This document shows, one piece after another, positions 9,178 to 20,229 of a stretch of 64,000 nucleotides of DNA. Source of the stretch: Nitrosomonas halophila (GTDB taxonomy: Bacteria > Pseudomonadota > Gammaproteobacteria > Burkholderiales > Nitrosomonadaceae); assembly GCF_900107165.1 (NCBI RefSeq), contig NZ_FNOY01000003.1, positions 1 through 64,000 on the forward strand. Direction: 5' to 3'. The translations under genes were made by a program, and so were the position numbers. Each line of letters starts with the position of its first letter. The first letter of the stretch is position 1. The notes beneath the pieces are model-generated. The model had not been told where the DNA came from and made no database searches. It worked only from the letters and a program-made list of their open reading frames with translations.

Positions 9178-9933
9178 ATGGCGCGCGCAGGGCTGGTGGC
9201 AGGTAACTGGAAAATGCACGGAAACCTGGAGCAGAACGAGGCTTTGCTGGCAAAGGTTGTCGCGGGGACACGTGCGCTGCAGAATGCGGGCTGTGCTGTC
9301 TGCGTGCCTTTCCCATATTTGGCACAGGCTGGTGCCTTGCTGAGCGCGACAAATGTCGCCTGGGGTGCGCAAAATGTCAGTCAGCATGAACAGGGTGCCT
9401 ATACTGGGGAAGTTTCTGCCAGTATGTTGACCGACCTGGGTTGCCGCTACGTGATTGTGGGGCATTCCGAGCGGCGCGCGTACTATGACGAAACCAGCGA
9501 ACTGGTCGCAGACAAGTTCAGGATCGCACAGTCACATGGTTTGACCCCCATTCTATGCGTCGGAGAGACGCTGGCTCAGCGCGAGGCGAGCGAAACCGAG
9601 CGGGTGGTGGCTGAACAGCTCGACGCGGTCATTAATACTGCTGGCATCGAAGCTATTGCGCGATCAGTCATTGCCTATGAACCGGTGTGGGCAATTGGCA
9701 CCGGCAAGACGGCTACGCCCGAGCAGGCACAGGAAGTGCATGCGTTCATCCGTAACAGGCTGGCCAGTAATAATGAGGCAGTGGCCGCAAAGGTGCAGAT
9801 ACTCTATGGTGGCAGTGTCAAGGCAAATAATGCCAATGAATTGTTTGCCATGTCGGATATTGACGGCGGACTGATTGGTGGCGCATCGCTGATTGCCGAG
9901 GATTTTATTTCAATTTGTCTGGCGGCGCAGTAA
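9178..9933 (+). CDS. tpiA: triosephosphate isomerase
   Basis: The 251-residue enzyme shows GNWKMHG with the active-site Lys, the electrophilic His in VGHSERR, the catalytic Glu in [12 protein letters not shown], and the phosphate loop YGGSVK. The frame is open further upstream, but the ATG at 9178 follows a GGGAGAG ribosome site by a few bases and gives the family N-terminus. It is first in the tpiA-secG-tRNA-Leu-nuo array, an order common in Betaproteobacteria. Confidence 0.95.
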   Translation: MARAGLVAGNWKMHGNLEQNEALLAKVVAGTRALQNAGCAVCVPFPYLAQAGALLSATNVAWGAQNVSQHEQGAYTGEVSASMLTDLGCRYVIVGHSERRAYYDETSELVADKFRIAQSHGLTPILCVGETLAQREASETERVVAEQLDAVINTAGIEAIARSVIAYEPVWAIGTGKTATPEQAQEVHAFIRNRLASNNEAVAAKVQILYGGSVKANNANELFAMSDIDGGLIGGASLIAEDFISICLAAQ

Positions 9934-9961
9934 TCGCAAAAATTATTGAGGGTGAGAGATA

Positions 9962-10333
9962 GTGGAAACACTTGTTTGGTCTTTGCATATCATCGCTGCG
10001 GCGGTGATGATTGTCTTAATCATGTTGCAGCAGGGAAAAGGCGCGGATATGGGGGCTGCTTTCGGTGGCGGTGCCTCGGGCAGCGTGTTTGGCGCGAGCG
10101 GTTCAGCCAATTTCCTGAGCAGGATGACCGCCATGGCGGCAACAGTGTTTTTTATGACCAGCCTTTCGCTGGCGTATTTATCCGGTGACCAGGTTGAGCT
10201 TGACAGTGTGATGCAAAAAATAGAACTGGATGCAACCGAAGCGGCTGTGACTGGAGAGCCGGGTGATGGCGTGCGGCAGCCGGAAACCGAAGAGGATGAT
10301 GCTGCTTCACGGGCGCGGAAAATTCCCGAGTAA
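9962..10333 (+). CDS. secG: protein translocase subunit SecG
   Basis: The 123-residue protein has two hydrophobic segments (about residues 3-20 and 53-72) separated by the Gly/Ser/Ala-rich loop typical of SecG (GADMGAAFGGGASGSVFGASG). The C-terminus is acidic. It begins with GTG behind a GAGGGTGAGAG ribosome site. SecG supports SecYE in protein export. It lies 28 bp after tpiA and 36 bp before a tRNA gene. Confidence 0.92.
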   Translation: METLVWSLHIIAAAVMIVLIMLQQGKGADMGAAFGGGASGSVFGASGSANFLSRMTAMAATVFFMTSLSLAYLSGDQVELDSVMQKIELDATEAAVTGEPGDGVRQPETEEDDAASRARKIPE

Positions 10334-10369
10334 TCAATCCAGGTTGAGTTGGACTGCAGCAAGTAATAT

Positions 10370-10454
10370 GCCGACGTGGTGGAATTGGTAGACACGCCGT
10401 CTTGAGGGGGCGGTGGCGAAAGCCGTGCGAGTTCGATTCTCGCCGTCGGCACCA
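10370..10454 (+). tRNA. tRNA-Leu (anticodon GAG)
   Basis: The 85-nt sequence folds with acceptor arms GCCGACG and CGTCGGC, D-arm region GTGGAATTGGTAGACAC, anticodon stem CCGTC/GGCGG with loop TTGAGGG, a long variable arm typical of class II tRNAs, the T arm GCGAGTTCGATTCTCGC, and an encoded ACCA end. The anticodon GAG is at 10404-10406 and reads CUC and CUU. It lies between secG and nuoA. Confidence 0.97.
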
Positions 10455-10518
10455 GTGAATGCAATGAACTCGGAAAGTACATCGAAAAAGTCTCGATGCG
10501 ATTAATTTAGGAATCAAA

Positions 10519-10887
10519 ATGTTGGACACCATGCTTGGAAATTATTTTCCGATCCTGCTGTTTATTCTGATAGGGCTGTCGATTGGGGTATTGGCAATGC
10601 TGGCCGGGTGGTTGCTGGCGCCAAACAAGCCGGATGCAGAAAAGCTGTCTCCCTATGAATGTGGATTCGGTGCATTTGAAGATGCGCGCATGAAGTTTGA
10701 TGTGCGTTATTACCTGATTGCGATTTTATTTATTTTATTTGATTTGGAAATTGCGTTTCTATTTCCCTGGGCAGTCGTTCTGAACGAGATAGGTTGGTTT
10801 GGTTTTGCTGCCATGCTGGTGTTTCTCAGCATACTTGTGGTGGGTTTTATCTACGAGTGGGTGAAAGGCGCATTAGAATGGGATTGA
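10519..10887 (+). CDS. nuoA: NADH-quinone oxidoreductase subunit A
   Basis: The 122-residue protein has three membrane helices and the family motif [20 protein letters not shown] in the loop after helix 1; this loop lines the quinone entry. The length is normal. It starts the 14-gene complex I operon and is followed 3 bp later by nuoB. No promoter could be placed between the tRNA and this gene, so transcription may start upstream of secG or tpiA. Confidence 0.95.
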   Translation: MLDTMLGNYFPILLFILIGLSIGVLAMLAGWLLAPNKPDAEKLSPYECGFGAFEDARMKFDVRYYLIAILFILFDLEIAFLFPWAVVLNEIGWFGFAAMLVFLSILVVGFIYEWVKGALEWD

Positions 10888-10890
10888 GCG

Positions 10891-11367
10891 ATGAGTATTG
10901 AAGGTGCGCTTGACAAGGGGTTTGTTACAACCAACCTCGATTCCCTGATTAATTGGGGACGTACGGGCTCAATGTGGCCGATGACGTTTGGTTTGGCGTG
11001 TTGTGCGGTGGAAATGATGCAGACCGGTGCCTCACGCTACGATCTGGATCGGTTCGGTATCGTTTTTCGTCCAAGCCCTCGCCAATCGGATGTGATGATT
11101 GTGGCGGGCACCCTGTGCAACAAGATGGCGCCTGCGTTGCGCAAGGTGTATGACCAGATGGCCGAGCCCAGATGGGTGATTTCCATGGGGTCATGTGCGA
11201 ACGGAGGCGGTTACTATCATTATTCCTACTCGGTGGTGAGGGGGTGTGATCGTATTGTTCCGGTCGATATTTATGTGCCAGGCTGTCCGCCCACGGCGGA
11301 AGCTTTGCTGTACGGCATTATTCAACTACAAAACAAAATCAAGCGCACCAATACTATCGCGCGCTAG
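10891..11367 (+). CDS. nuoB: NADH-quinone oxidoreductase subunit B
   Basis: The 158-residue subunit carries the four Cys ligands of cluster N2, the last [4Fe-4S] centre before quinone: Cys37 and Cys38 in [10 protein letters not shown], Cys102 in GSCANGGG, and Cys132 in [11 protein letters not shown]. The product sits at the foot of the peripheral arm. It is separated by 9 bp from nuoC. Confidence 0.96.
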   Translation: MSIEGALDKGFVTTNLDSLINWGRTGSMWPMTFGLACCAVEMMQTGASRYDLDRFGIVFRPSPRQSDVMIVAGTLCNKMAPALRKVYDQMAEPRWVISMGSCANGGGYYHYSYSVVRGCDRIVPVDIYVPGCPPTAEALLYGIIQLQNKIKRTNTIAR

Positions 11368-11376
11368 AATCCAGAA

Positions 11377-11997
11377 ATGACAAATAGTCGTCTTGATAAA
11401 CTTGCTGCGGATTTGCAGCAGGCATTGGGTGATCAGTTGGCTGATGTCAGCCAGGCGTTGGGAGAGCTTACGATTCGAGTCCGCCCCGACGATCTGCTTG
11501 GTGTGGCTCAAACACTGCAGAGTCATCCTGACTTGAGCTTCGAAACGCTGATCGATTTATGTGGCGTCGATTTCAGCGAATATACCACTGATACCTACGC
11601 TGGACGCGGTCGGGAAGGCAGGCGCTTCGCTGTGGTCTATCACTTGCTCTCGGTCACGCACAACTACAGATTGCGCATGCGCGTCTTCGTGGAAGATAAC
11701 GAATTGCCTATGGTTGATTCAGTCGTGAACATATGGCCTTCAGTCAATTGGTTCGAACGCGAAGCCTTTGATTTATACGGCATCGTATTCAGCGGCCATC
11801 CGGATTTGAGAAGAATTCTTACTGATTACGGGTTTATCGGTAATCCGTTCCGCAAGGATTTCCCGTTGTCCGGGCATGTGGAGATGAGTTATGACCCTGA
11901 CCAGAAGCGAGTCGTTTATCAACCAGTTACGATTGAACCGCGCGAAATAACCCCCTATGTGATTCGCGAAGAGCAATATGGCAGGGATGAAGGATGA
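11377..11997 (+). CDS. nuoC: NADH-quinone oxidoreductase subunit C
   Basis: The 206-residue protein matches the 30-kDa subunit, with the signature around [20 protein letters not shown] and [12 protein letters not shown]. It has no redox centre and packs against NuoD near the quinone site. NuoC and NuoD are separate genes here, unlike the NuoCD fusion of E. coli. That is usual for Betaproteobacteria. Confidence 0.95.
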   Translation: MTNSRLDKLAADLQQALGDQLADVSQALGELTIRVRPDDLLGVAQTLQSHPDLSFETLIDLCGVDFSEYTTDTYAGRGREGRRFAVVYHLLSVTHNYRLRMRVFVEDNELPMVDSVVNIWPSVNWFEREAFDLYGIVFSGHPDLRRILTDYGFIGNPFRKDFPLSGHVEMSYDPDQKRVVYQPVTIEPREITPYVIREEQYGRDEG

Positions 11998-12058
11998 CGC
12001 AGATATTGAATCACTGTAGACCGAATGCCGGTTTGCAAGTGCAGGAGTAACCGAAGAA

Positions 12059-13312
12059 ATGGCTGAAATCCGTAATTACACCATGAATTTTGGACCGCAA
12101 CACCCTGCCGCGCATGGTGTCTTGCGTCTTGTGATGGAGCTGGATGGAGAGGTGATCCGGCGTGCCGATCCGCATATCGGATTGTTGCATCGGGCGACAG
12201 AAAAACTGGCCGAAAACAAGACCTACGTCCAATCAGTGCCCTACATGGATCGTCTGGACTACGTGTCCATGATGGTTAATGAGCATGCCTATGTGATGGC
12301 AATCGAGAAGCTGCTGCAGGTTGATGTGCCGTTGAGGGCGCAATACATTCGCGTCATGTTCGACGAAATCACGCGCATTCTCAATCACCTGCTGTGGCTT
12401 GGCTGTCATGCGCTCGATGTTGGGGCGATGACCGTGTTCCTCTACACATTCCGCGATCGCGAGGATCTGATGGATTGTTACGAGGCGGTCTCGGGCGCGA
12501 GGATGCATGCGGCCTATTACCGGCCGGGTGGCGTGTACCGGGATTTGCCGGATAGCATGCCGCACTATCAGCCATCCAGCATACACAACGAGAAGTCGAC
12601 CCGGCAGCGCAATGAAAACCGGCAAGGTTCGTTGCTGGATTTTATCGAGGACTTTACCAACCGATTTCCAAAGTATGTCGATGAATACGAAACCTTGTTG
12701 ACAGATAACCGCATCTGGAAACAGCGGCTGGTCGATATCGGTGTCGTCAGCCCGGAACGCGCCAAAGCGCTGGGTTTTACCGGGCCGATGTTGCGGGGTT
12801 CCGGCGTGGAATGGGATTTGCGCAAAAAACAACCCTATGAAGTCTATGACCGGGTGGAATTCGATATCCCCGTGGGCGTCAATGGCGACTGCTACGATCG
12901 TTACCTGGTGCGTATGGAAGAGATGCGTCAGGCCAACCGGATCATCAAGCAGTGCGTCGATTGGTTGCGCAACAATCCCGGCTCGGTGATTACCGACAAT
13001 CACAAGATTGCACCGCCCTCGCGTCTATCCATGAAGCAAAACATGGAAGAAATGATTCATCACTTCAAACTCTTCACCGAGGGTATGCATGTGCCACGTG
13101 GCGAGGCCTATGTCGGGGTGGAGCATCCTAAAGGCGAGTTTGGAATTTATATTATCTCCGATGGGGCCAATAAGCCTTATCGCTTGAAGATCCGCGCGCC
13201 GGGTTTCGCTCATCTGGCAGCATTGGATGAGATGACCCGGGGACACATGATCGCCGATCTGGTGGCGGTCATCGGTACGCAGGATATCGTATTTGGCGAA
13301 ATAGACAGATAA
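12059..13312 (+). CDS. nuoD: NADH-quinone oxidoreductase subunit D
   Basis: The 417-residue 49-kDa subunit begins with a beta hairpin containing the quinone-site His ([14 protein letters not shown]). It contains [11 protein letters not shown] and [12 protein letters not shown], and ends in the conserved DIVFGEIDR. It forms the quinone cavity with NuoB. It follows nuoC after 61 bp and precedes nuoE by 8 bp. Confidence 0.96.
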   Translation: MAEIRNYTMNFGPQHPAAHGVLRLVMELDGEVIRRADPHIGLLHRATEKLAENKTYVQSVPYMDRLDYVSMMVNEHAYVMAIEKLLQVDVPLRAQYIRVMFDEITRILNHLLWLGCHALDVGAMTVFLYTFRDREDLMDCYEAVSGARMHAAYYRPGGVYRDLPDSMPHYQPSSIHNEKSTRQRNENRQGSLLDFIEDFTNRFPKYVDEYETLLTDNRIWKQRLVDIGVVSPERAKALGFTGPMLRGSGVEWDLRKKQPYEVYDRVEFDIPVGVNGDCYDRYLVRMEEMRQANRIIKQCVDWLRNNPGSVITDNHKIAPPSRLSMKQNMEEMIHHFKLFTEGMHVPRGEAYVGVEHPKGEFGIYIISDGANKPYRLKIRAPGFAHLAALDEMTRGHMIADLVAVIGTQDIVFGEIDR

Positions 13313-13320
13313 GTAAACCA

Positions 13321-13797
13321 ATGTTAAGTGCTGAAGCCCTGAAAAAAATAGACCGGGAGATTGCAAAATATCCCAGCGATCAAAAGCAGTCTGCGGTGAT
13401 GTCTGCGCTAGCCATCGCACAGGATGAGAAAGGCTGGTTGGCAACCGAAACCATGGATTTCGTTGCGCAATACCTGGACATGCCTGCCATTGCCGTCTAC
13501 GAGGTGGCAACGTTCTACAATATGTATAACTTGCAGCCCACCGGTAAATATAAAGTGACGGTGTGTACCAATTTACCCTGCGCCCTGTCGGGTGGGAACC
13601 AGGCAGCAGACTATCTCAAGCAAAAACTCGGAATCGATTTCAATGAAACCACCGCCGACGGCAAATTCACCCTTAAAGAGGGTGAATGCATGGGGGCTTG
13701 TGGCGATGCTCCGGTCATGCTGGTCAACAATAGGCAAATGTGCAGCTTTATGACTAACGACCAAATAGACCGGTTACTTGAGGAATTAGATAAATGA
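13321..13797 (+). CDS. nuoE: NADH-quinone oxidoreductase subunit E
   Basis: The 158-residue 24-kDa subunit has a thioredoxin-like C-terminal half with the four Cys ligands of the [2Fe-2S] cluster N1a, in [11 protein letters not shown] and [12 protein letters not shown]. It is part of the NADH-oxidising module. Its stop overlaps the nuoF start by 4 bp (ATGA), suggesting coupled translation. Confidence 0.95.
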   Translation: MLSAEALKKIDREIAKYPSDQKQSAVMSALAIAQDEKGWLATETMDFVAQYLDMPAIAVYEVATFYNMYNLQPTGKYKVTVCTNLPCALSGGNQAADYLKQKLGIDFNETTADGKFTLKEGECMGACGDAPVMLVNNRQMCSFMTNDQIDRLLEELDK

Positions 13798-15071
13798 CTC
13801 AATCCGTTCAGACGATCATGGCAGGGGTTGATCCTGCCGATCCCGATAACTGGAAACTGAAAAGCTATCTGAAGCGCGACGGTTATGCAGCGCTGAAAAA
13901 GATTCTGTCCCAGAAAATATCTCCCGAGGAAGTGATCGAGGAGGTCAAAAAATCCGCATTGCGCGGCCGTGGCGGGGCCGGTTTTCCGACAGGTTTGAAG
14001 TGGAGCTTCATGCCACGCCAGTATGAAGGGGAAAAATATCTGGTCTGCAATTCGGATGAGGGTGAGCCAGGTACTTTCAAGGATCGGGATATCATGCGTT
14101 ACAACCCGCATATTCTGATCGAAGGGATGCTGATTGCGGCCTATGCGATGGGTATTCGCACTGGCTACAACTATATACACGGCGAAATCTGGGCAACCTA
14201 CGAACGCATGGAAGAAGCCGTCGAAGAGGCCCGTGCTGCCGGATTTCTGGGCGACAATATCCTGGGTTCCAATTTCAGTTTTCAACTGCACAACCATCAT
14301 GGCTATGGTGCGTACATTTGCGGGGAAGAGACCGCTCTACTCGAATCGATAGAAGGCAAAAAAGGCCAGCCACGATTCAAGCCGCCATTTCCAGCCAATT
14401 TTGGTTTGTATGGCAAGCCGACCACGATCAACAATACAGAAACATTCGCTGCGGTGCCGTGGATCATTCGTCACGGTGGAGAGAAATATCTCCAGCTTGG
14501 CCGCCCCAACAACGGTGGAACCAAGATATTTTCCGTTTCCGGGCATGTCAACAAGCCCGGCAACTATGAAATTCCGATGGGAACGCCTTTCGCCACATTG
14601 CTGGAGATGGCTGGGGGCATGCGCGGGGGCAGAAAGCTCAAAGGCTGCATTCCCGGCGGCTCATCCATGCCAGTGCTGCCCGGCGATGTCATGATGGAAA
14701 CCGACATGGATTATGATTCCATCGCCAAAGCCGGCTCTATGCTGGGTTCCGGCGCCGTGATCATCATGGATGATACGACTTGTATGGTGCGCGCATTGGA
14801 GCGGTTGTCCTATTTTTATTACGAAGAATCCTGCGGACAATGCACGCCGTGCCGTGAGGGCACCGGCTGGCTTTATCGAATTGTTCATCGTATCGAGCAT
14901 GGCAAGGGCCGTCCTGAAGACTTGGATTTACTGGATAATCTGGCAGACAATATTCAGGGCCGTACCATTTGCGCTCTCGGTGATGCGGCAGCCATGCCGG
15001 TTCGCGCGATGTTGCAGCATTTCAGAGATGAATTCAGCTACCACATCGAGCATAAGCAATGCATGGTGTAG
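13794..15071 (+). CDS. nuoF: NADH-quinone oxidoreductase subunit F
   Basis: The 425-residue 51-kDa subunit binds NADH, FMN and cluster N3. It shows [13 protein letters not shown] (nucleotide site), [14 protein letters not shown], and the [4Fe-4S] motif [12 protein letters not shown] with a fourth Cys in [10 protein letters not shown]. It accepts hydride from NADH and passes electrons to NuoG. The length and motifs are complete. Confidence 0.96.
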   Translation: MTQSVQTIMAGVDPADPDNWKLKSYLKRDGYAALKKILSQKISPEEVIEEVKKSALRGRGGAGFPTGLKWSFMPRQYEGEKYLVCNSDEGEPGTFKDRDIMRYNPHILIEGMLIAAYAMGIRTGYNYIHGEIWATYERMEEAVEEARAAGFLGDNILGSNFSFQLHNHHGYGAYICGEETALLESIEGKKGQPRFKPPFPANFGLYGKPTTINNTETFAAVPWIIRHGGEKYLQLGRPNNGGTKIFSVSGHVNKPGNYEIPMGTPFATLLEMAGGMRGGRKLKGCIPGGSSMPVLPGDVMMETDMDYDSIAKAGSMLGSGAVIIMDDTTCMVRALERLSYFYYEESCGQCTPCREGTGWLYRIVHRIEHGKGRPEDLDLLDNLADNIQGRTICALGDAAAMPVRAMLQHFRDEFSYHIEHKQCMV

Positions 15072-15138
15072 GTCATGCGCGAACGGTTTCATGCGCACGT
15101 ATTTTTTTGACGTTCAATAATCCGAGAGTTTTCGGCCG

Positions 15139-17538
15139 ATGATTAATATTGAAATTGATGGTAAGCAGGTAACCGTGCCCAAGGGCAGTACCGTGATGGA
15201 AGCTGCCAAGCAGGTTGGAATTTACATACCGCATTTTTGCTATCACAAGAAATTATCCATTGCTGCCAATTGCCGGATGTGTCTGGTAGAGGTGGAAAAG
15301 GCACCCAAACCCCTGCCTGCCTGTGCGACACCCGCTGCGGATGGCATGAAGGTGTCGACGCAATCTCAGCAGGCTGTGACTGCGCAAAAAGGCGTCATGG
15401 AATTTTTGCTTATCAATCATCCGCTCGATTGCCCCATTTGTGATCAGGGGGGGGAATGTCAGCTGCAGGATCTGGCGGTAGGCTATGGCTCCAGCGGCTC
15501 CCGCTATCAGGAAGCCAAGCGAGTTGTCACCAATAAAAACCTGGGCCCGCTGATTTCAACCGACATGACGCGCTGCATTCATTGCACGCGCTGTGTACGC
15601 TTTGGTCAGGAGATCGCCGGGATCATGGAGCTGGGTATGGCTGGCCGCGGCGAGCATTCCGAAATTTTGTCTTTTGTTGGCAAGACGGTCGATTCGGAAT
15701 TGTCCGGCAATGTGATCGATCTGTGTCCGGTGGGCGCGTTGGTGAGCAAGCCTTTCCGTTATTCGGCCCGTACCTGGGAGTTGTCGCGCCGGAAGTCGAT
15801 CAGTCCGCATTGCGGGCTGGGCAGCAATCTGGTTGTCCAGGTTAAGCAGGATCGAGTCATGCGTGTATTGCCGCGAGACAACGAGTCGATAAATGAATGC
15901 TGGTTATCGGATAAAGACCGGTTCGCCTACGAAGGTCTGAATTCGGATGATCGCTTGAGAACACCCCTGATCAAACGCGACGGACAATGGCAGGCGTGTA
16001 ACTGGCAGGAAGCACTGGCCTTTGCCGTGGATGGCGTACAGAAGGTGATTCAAAAACATGGCCAGCAAGCTATCGGCGCACTGGGCTCTCCTCATAGCAC
16101 GCTGGAAGAACTCTATCTGCTGCAGAAACTGGTGCGCGGGCTGGGTAGCCAGAACATTGATCATCGTATCCGTCAATCCGATTTCCGGGCAGATACGGTC
16201 ATGCCGGGCATTCCCTGGCTGGGGACGCCGATTGCCAACGTTTCAGAATTGAAGGCCATGCTGGTCATTGGCAGCACTTTGCGCAAGGATCATCCATTGC
16301 TGGCGCAACGGATGCGGCAAGCTGTCAAGCAGGGCGGTCAATTGAGTCTCATCAATCCGGTCAATGACGATCTGCTGACCAAGGTTGCGCATCGTGCCAT
16401 CGTTGCACCTTCGGCGATGGCGGGTGTTTTGGCACAGGTTTTGAAAGCGGCTGCTGACATCAAGGGTGCGCGCATTCCGTCAAATGTACAGGCCGCAGTT
16501 GAATCGGTCGATGTATCCGAAACCGCACGAGCCATGGCTGGCAGCCTGATTGAACAGACGCCGGCAGCGATCTTCCTCGGAAATCTCGCACAGCACCATC
16601 CGCAATATGCTGATTTACTGGCGCTGGCAGAAGCCCTGTCCACGATAACCGGCGCCAGCTTTGGTGTATTGGGCGAAGCGGCAAACAGTGTCGGAGCATT
16701 TGTAGCGGGTGCCGTACCGTGGATGAATACTACCCAGACAGCCGCTGACAGCGAATCTTCGCCGACGGGAATGAATGCCGGTCAAATGCTCGGCTGGGCA
16801 GCATCCAGCCAAGAGGGTTGCCGGGGTTATATTCTGATGAATCTCGAACCCGAGCTGGATAGTTATGATACCCAACGCGCGATACAGGCTCTGAGCAAAG
16901 CGGATTTTGTCGTTTCCCTGAGCAGCTATCAGGGAAACGTACCCAACTACGCGCATGTCATTCTGCCGATAGCACCCTTTACTGAGACTTCGGGGACTTT
17001 TGTCAATACTGAAGGACGCTTGCAAGGTTTCAATGGTGTCGTGCCGCCACTGGGCGAGACGCGTCCAGCATGGAAGGTATTGCGTGTGCTGGGGAATCTG
17101 CTGCAACTGGATGGATTCGATTATGAGACATCGGAGCAGGTGCGCGCCGAAATTGTGCCGGATGGTCAGCAGCTGAGTCAGCTATTGAATAATTCTCTCG
17201 CCACGTATGCTGTCAGTATCCTGCACCCTGTTAAAAGTATCGAGCGAATAGGTGAAGTACCGATTTACCAGGCAGATCCAATTGTGCGGCGTGCTGCATC
17301 ATTGCAAGCGACACGCGACGCGGCGCTGCCGGTCGCATTCATTTCAACTGGATTGCTCGATAAGCTGGGTCTGCAGGCAGGTGAAGCGGTCAGGATTAAA
17401 CAAGGTGAGCAGGCAATTCAAGTGACCACCACCCGCGATGACAGTCTGCCTGACAACTGTGTGCGGCTCGCCTGTGCATATCCGCAAACTGCTATGTTAG
17501 GCGCGATGTTCGGTGAAATTGAGCTGGAAAAATTATAA
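15139..17538 (+). CDS. nuoG: NADH-quinone oxidoreductase subunit G
   Basis: The 799-residue 75-kDa subunit has an N-terminal ferredoxin domain (CRMCLVEVEKAPKPLPAC), a His/Cys cluster region (CPICDQGGECQLQD), and two further cluster motifs (CIHCTRCVRFGQEIAG and VIDLCPVGAL). A molybdopterin-oxidoreductase-like domain without cofactor follows. It carries electrons through the peripheral arm. It follows nuoF after 67 bp and precedes nuoH by 22 bp. Confidence 0.95.
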   Translation: MINIEIDGKQVTVPKGSTVMEAAKQVGIYIPHFCYHKKLSIAANCRMCLVEVEKAPKPLPACATPAADGMKVSTQSQQAVTAQKGVMEFLLINHPLDCPICDQGGECQLQDLAVGYGSSGSRYQEAKRVVTNKNLGPLISTDMTRCIHCTRCVRFGQEIAGIMELGMAGRGEHSEILSFVGKTVDSELSGNVIDLCPVGALVSKPFRYSARTWELSRRKSISPHCGLGSNLVVQVKQDRVMRVLPRDNESINECWLSDKDRFAYEGLNSDDRLRTPLIKRDGQWQACNWQEALAFAVDGVQKVIQKHGQQAIGALGSPHSTLEELYLLQKLVRGLGSQNIDHRIRQSDFRADTVMPGIPWLGTPIANVSELKAMLVIGSTLRKDHPLLAQRMRQAVKQGGQLSLINPVNDDLLTKVAHRAIVAPSAMAGVLAQVLKAAADIKGARIPSNVQAAVESVDVSETARAMAGSLIEQTPAAIFLGNLAQHHPQYADLLALAEALSTITGASFGVLGEAANSVGAFVAGAVPWMNTTQTAADSESSPTGMNAGQMLGWAASSQEGCRGYILMNLEPELDSYDTQRAIQALSKADFVVSLSSYQGNVPNYAHVILPIAPFTETSGTFVNTEGRLQGFNGVVPPLGETRPAWKVLRVLGNLLQLDGFDYETSEQVRAEIVPDGQQLSQLLNNSLATYAVSILHPVKSIERIGEVPIYQADPIVRRAASLQATRDAALPVAFISTGLLDKLGLQAGEAVRIKQGEQAIQVTTTRDDSLPDNCVRLACAYPQTAMLGAMFGEIELEKL

Positions 17539-17560
17539 GGTCTAAACTCGGGATCTGTTA

Positions 17561-18661
17561 ATGGATAACTCGCAACAATTATTTGAACAATTATTCGGCC
17601 CGGAATGGGGGGCGCCACTCTATTTGGTGGTGAAGAATGTGATGCTGATCCTGGCAATTGTGACGCCGCTGTTGTTGGCAGTGGCGTATCTTACATTTGC
17701 CGAAAGGAAAATTATCGCCTATATGCAGGTTAGGGTAGGGCCTAACCGGGTGACCTTCTTCGGTATTCCCTGGCTGCGCGGCTGGGCGCAGCCGATTGCC
17801 GATGCAGTCAAGGCGTTGATGAAGGAAATCATCGTGCCGACCGGTGCGAACAAGTTCCTGTTCCTGCTGGCTCCGATTCTTACCCTGGGGCCTGCCTTGG
17901 CAGCCTGGGCGGTCGTACCGTTCTCGCCCGAACTAGTCCTGGCCGACATCAATGCCGGTTTGCTCTATATTCTTGCGATGACCTCGCTCGGGGTGTATGG
18001 CGTGATCATTGCCGGCTGGGCATCCAATTCAAAATACGCTTTTCTTGGTGCCATGCGTTCTGCGGCGCAGGTTGTTTCCTATGAGCTGGCAATGGGATTT
18101 GCCCTGGTATGCGTACTGATGATGGCATCCAGCCTCAATCTTGGCGATATCGTGGCCGGCCAGCAGGGGGGCAGCTTCCTGAACTGGTACTTGATCCCCT
18201 TGTTCCCGATGTTTCTGGTGTATTTCATCTCGGGTGTGGCAGAAACCAATCGTGCACCCTTCGATGTAGCCGAGGGTGAATCGGAAATTGTGGCCGGATT
18301 CCACGTGGATTATTCCGGTATGGCTTTTACCGTTTTCTTCCTGGCGGAGTATGCCAATATGATTCTGGTGGCAACCCTGGCCAGCATCATGTTCCTGGGT
18401 GGGTGGTTACCGCCGGTTGATATCGCACCATTCAATCTGATTCCCGGCATGATCTGGCTGTTGTTGAAAATTGGTTTCATGCTGTTTTTCTTCCTTTGGT
18501 TTCGGGCGACATTTCCCCGCTACCGTTATGATCAGATTATGCGGTTGGGTTGGAAGATTTTCATACCGGTCACCCTGATCTGGATCGTAGTGCTCGGTGC
18601 GGTCATGCAGCTGCCGGAGACGGTCAGGCTCGCATTCCCACTCAATCTCTGGTTTAGCTGA
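17561..18661 (+). CDS. nuoH: NADH-quinone oxidoreductase subunit H
   Basis: The 366-residue membrane subunit has about eight helices and the conserved [17 protein letters not shown] loop and a Glu-rich segment ([12 protein letters not shown]) that face the quinone chamber. It joins the peripheral arm to the proton-pumping membrane arm. The ATG is used; spacing to nuoI is 11 bp with a GAGGAGA ribosome site. Confidence 0.96.
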   Translation: MDNSQQLFEQLFGPEWGAPLYLVVKNVMLILAIVTPLLLAVAYLTFAERKIIAYMQVRVGPNRVTFFGIPWLRGWAQPIADAVKALMKEIIVPTGANKFLFLLAPILTLGPALAAWAVVPFSPELVLADINAGLLYILAMTSLGVYGVIIAGWASNSKYAFLGAMRSAAQVVSYELAMGFALVCVLMMASSLNLGDIVAGQQGGSFLNWYLIPLFPMFLVYFISGVAETNRAPFDVAEGESEIVAGFHVDYSGMAFTVFFLAEYANMILVATLASIMFLGGWLPPVDIAPFNLIPGMIWLLLKIGFMLFFFLWFRATFPRYRYDQIMRLGWKIFIPVTLIWIVVLGAVMQLPETVRLAFPLNLWFS

Positions 18662-18672
18662 GAGGAGACAGA

Positions 18673-19164
18673 ATGATGGAACGTATCAAGCAGTTTTTTA
18701 AAACCTTTCTGTTATTTGAATTGCTGAAAGGTATGAAAGTTACCGGACGCTATTTGTTCGCACCCAAAATCACGGTGCATTATCCGGAGGAAAAAACACC
18801 CCAATCTCCACGCTTCAGAGGATTGCATGCCTTACGCCGCTATCCCAATGGCGAAGAACGTTGTATCGCGTGCAAGCTTTGCGAGGCGGTGTGTCCTGCG
18901 ATGGCGATCACGATAGAATCCGATCAGCGCGAAGACGGTACTCGCCGGACGACCCGCTATGATATTGATATGATCAAGTGCATTTTTTGTGGATTCTGTG
19001 AGGAAGCCTGCCCGGTCGATGCGATTGTCGAGACCCGTGTGCTGGAATATCACGGTGAGATTCGAGGGGATCTGACCTATACCAAGGATATGCTGTTGGC
19101 GGTAGGAGACCGCTATGAAGAACAGATAGCTCAAGACAGGGCGGCGGATGCGCCTTACCGTTAA
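18673..19164 (+). CDS. nuoI: NADH-quinone oxidoreductase subunit I
   Basis: The 163-residue 8Fe ferredoxin-like subunit has two CxxCxxCxxxC motifs, [12 protein letters not shown] and [12 protein letters not shown], holding clusters N6a and N6b. An amphipathic N-terminal helix lies along the membrane. It passes electrons from NuoG toward NuoB. Confidence 0.96.
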   Translation: MMERIKQFFKTFLLFELLKGMKVTGRYLFAPKITVHYPEEKTPQSPRFRGLHALRRYPNGEERCIACKLCEAVCPAMAITIESDQREDGTRRTTRYDIDMIKCIFCGFCEEACPVDAIVETRVLEYHGEIRGDLTYTKDMLLAVGDRYEEQIAQDRAADAPYR

Positions 19165-19182
19165 ACCAATGGTTGTGATTTC

Positions 19183-19788
19183 ATGAATTTCCAGGATTTT
19201 ATTTTTTATAGCTTGGCAAGTGTACTGGTCATTTCTGCACTTGGCGTGATTACCTTGCGTAATCCGGTCCACTCCGCATTACTGCTGGTGCTGGCTTTTG
19301 TCACGTCTTCCGGATTATGGTTGTTGCTGGAAGCCGAGTTTTTGGCGATCACGCTGGTGCTGGTCTACGTGGGTGCGGTCATGGTGCTGTTTCTGTTTGT
19401 AGTGATGATGCTGGATATCAATCTGGATCGCTTGCGCGAGGGTTTCTGGAAATGGTTTCCGTTCGGGGCAGCACTCGCCTTGGTGATGGCGGTTGAAATG
19501 AGCATGGTGTTGATGGGGCAGCAGTTCGGATCCGATAATATGCCGGCACCCACGCCCAAAGCGGCCGATTACAGCAATACCAAGGAGTTGGGGCGCTTGC
19601 TCTATACCGACTATGTTTATGCATTCGAGCTTGCAGCTGTGATTCTGCTGGTGGCCATGGTCGCTGCCATCGCCATAACCTTGCGCTCTCGAACCGATAA
19701 GAAGTCCCTGAATATTTCCAAACAAATTGCGGTTCGGCGGAATGATCGGATCAGAGTCGTATCCATGCCAGCCGAGAAGAAAGAATAA
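19183..19788 (+). CDS. nuoJ: NADH-quinone oxidoreductase subunit J
   Basis: The 201-residue membrane subunit has five predicted helices, including the segment VLVYVGAVMVLFLFVVMML that carries the pi-bulge helix of the E channel. The C-terminus is charged and cytoplasmic or periplasmic. It follows nuoI by 18 bp and precedes nuoK by 58 bp. Confidence 0.94.
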   Translation: MNFQDFIFYSLASVLVISALGVITLRNPVHSALLLVLAFVTSSGLWLLLEAEFLAITLVLVYVGAVMVLFLFVVMMLDINLDRLREGFWKWFPFGAALALVMAVEMSMVLMGQQFGSDNMPAPTPKAADYSNTKELGRLLYTDYVYAFELAAVILLVAMVAAIAITLRSRTDKKSLNISKQIAVRRNDRIRVVSMPAEKKE

Positions 19789-19846
19789 TAGCGCTGGTTA
19801 GAACCTTCGACCATTTCATATTTACTCCACCTAAGAGGTAATCGTC

Positions 19847-20152
19847 TTGGTATCGTTGTCACATTATCTTGTGCTTGGCGCAGTGTTGTTTGGCATAGGG
19901 GTTGTCGGTATTTTTCTCAACCGCAAGAATGTCATTATTCTGTTGATGTCAATCGAGCTGATGCTGTTGGCCGTTAATATGAATTTCGTGGCTTTTTCAC
20001 ATTATTTGCAGGATACGGCCGGACAGATATTCGTGTTCTTCATTCTGGCTGTCGCAGCGGCGGAAGCGGCGATTGGTCTGGCCATTCTGGTCGCGTTGTT
20101 CCGGAATTTGCGTACCATCAATGTGGATGATCTCGACGAGCTCAAGGGCTAG
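19847..20152 (+). CDS. nuoK: NADH-quinone oxidoreductase subunit K
   Basis: The 101-residue protein has three helices and the two conserved membrane Glu of this subunit (in [10 protein letters not shown] and [11 protein letters not shown]). It starts with TTG at 19847, about 10 bases after an AAGAGG ribosome site; there is no upstream ATG, and the resulting length equals the family norm. TTG is unusual among the genes of this operon. Confidence 0.93.
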   Translation: MVSLSHYLVLGAVLFGIGVVGIFLNRKNVIILLMSIELMLLAVNMNFVAFSHYLQDTAGQIFVFFILAVAAAEAAIGLAILVALFRNLRTINVDDLDELKG

Positions 20153-20229
20153 GCATCTGCTTAACCCGGAACTCTGAGCCTGCTATCACAGGCCGTTTGT
20201 TAACCGAAAACTGTTAATTCATAATTTAG

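Noticed and set aside
12233-13003. Minus-strand open frame of 256 codons opposite nuoD
   Set aside because: nuoD is certain here; the opposite frame has no recognisable domain.
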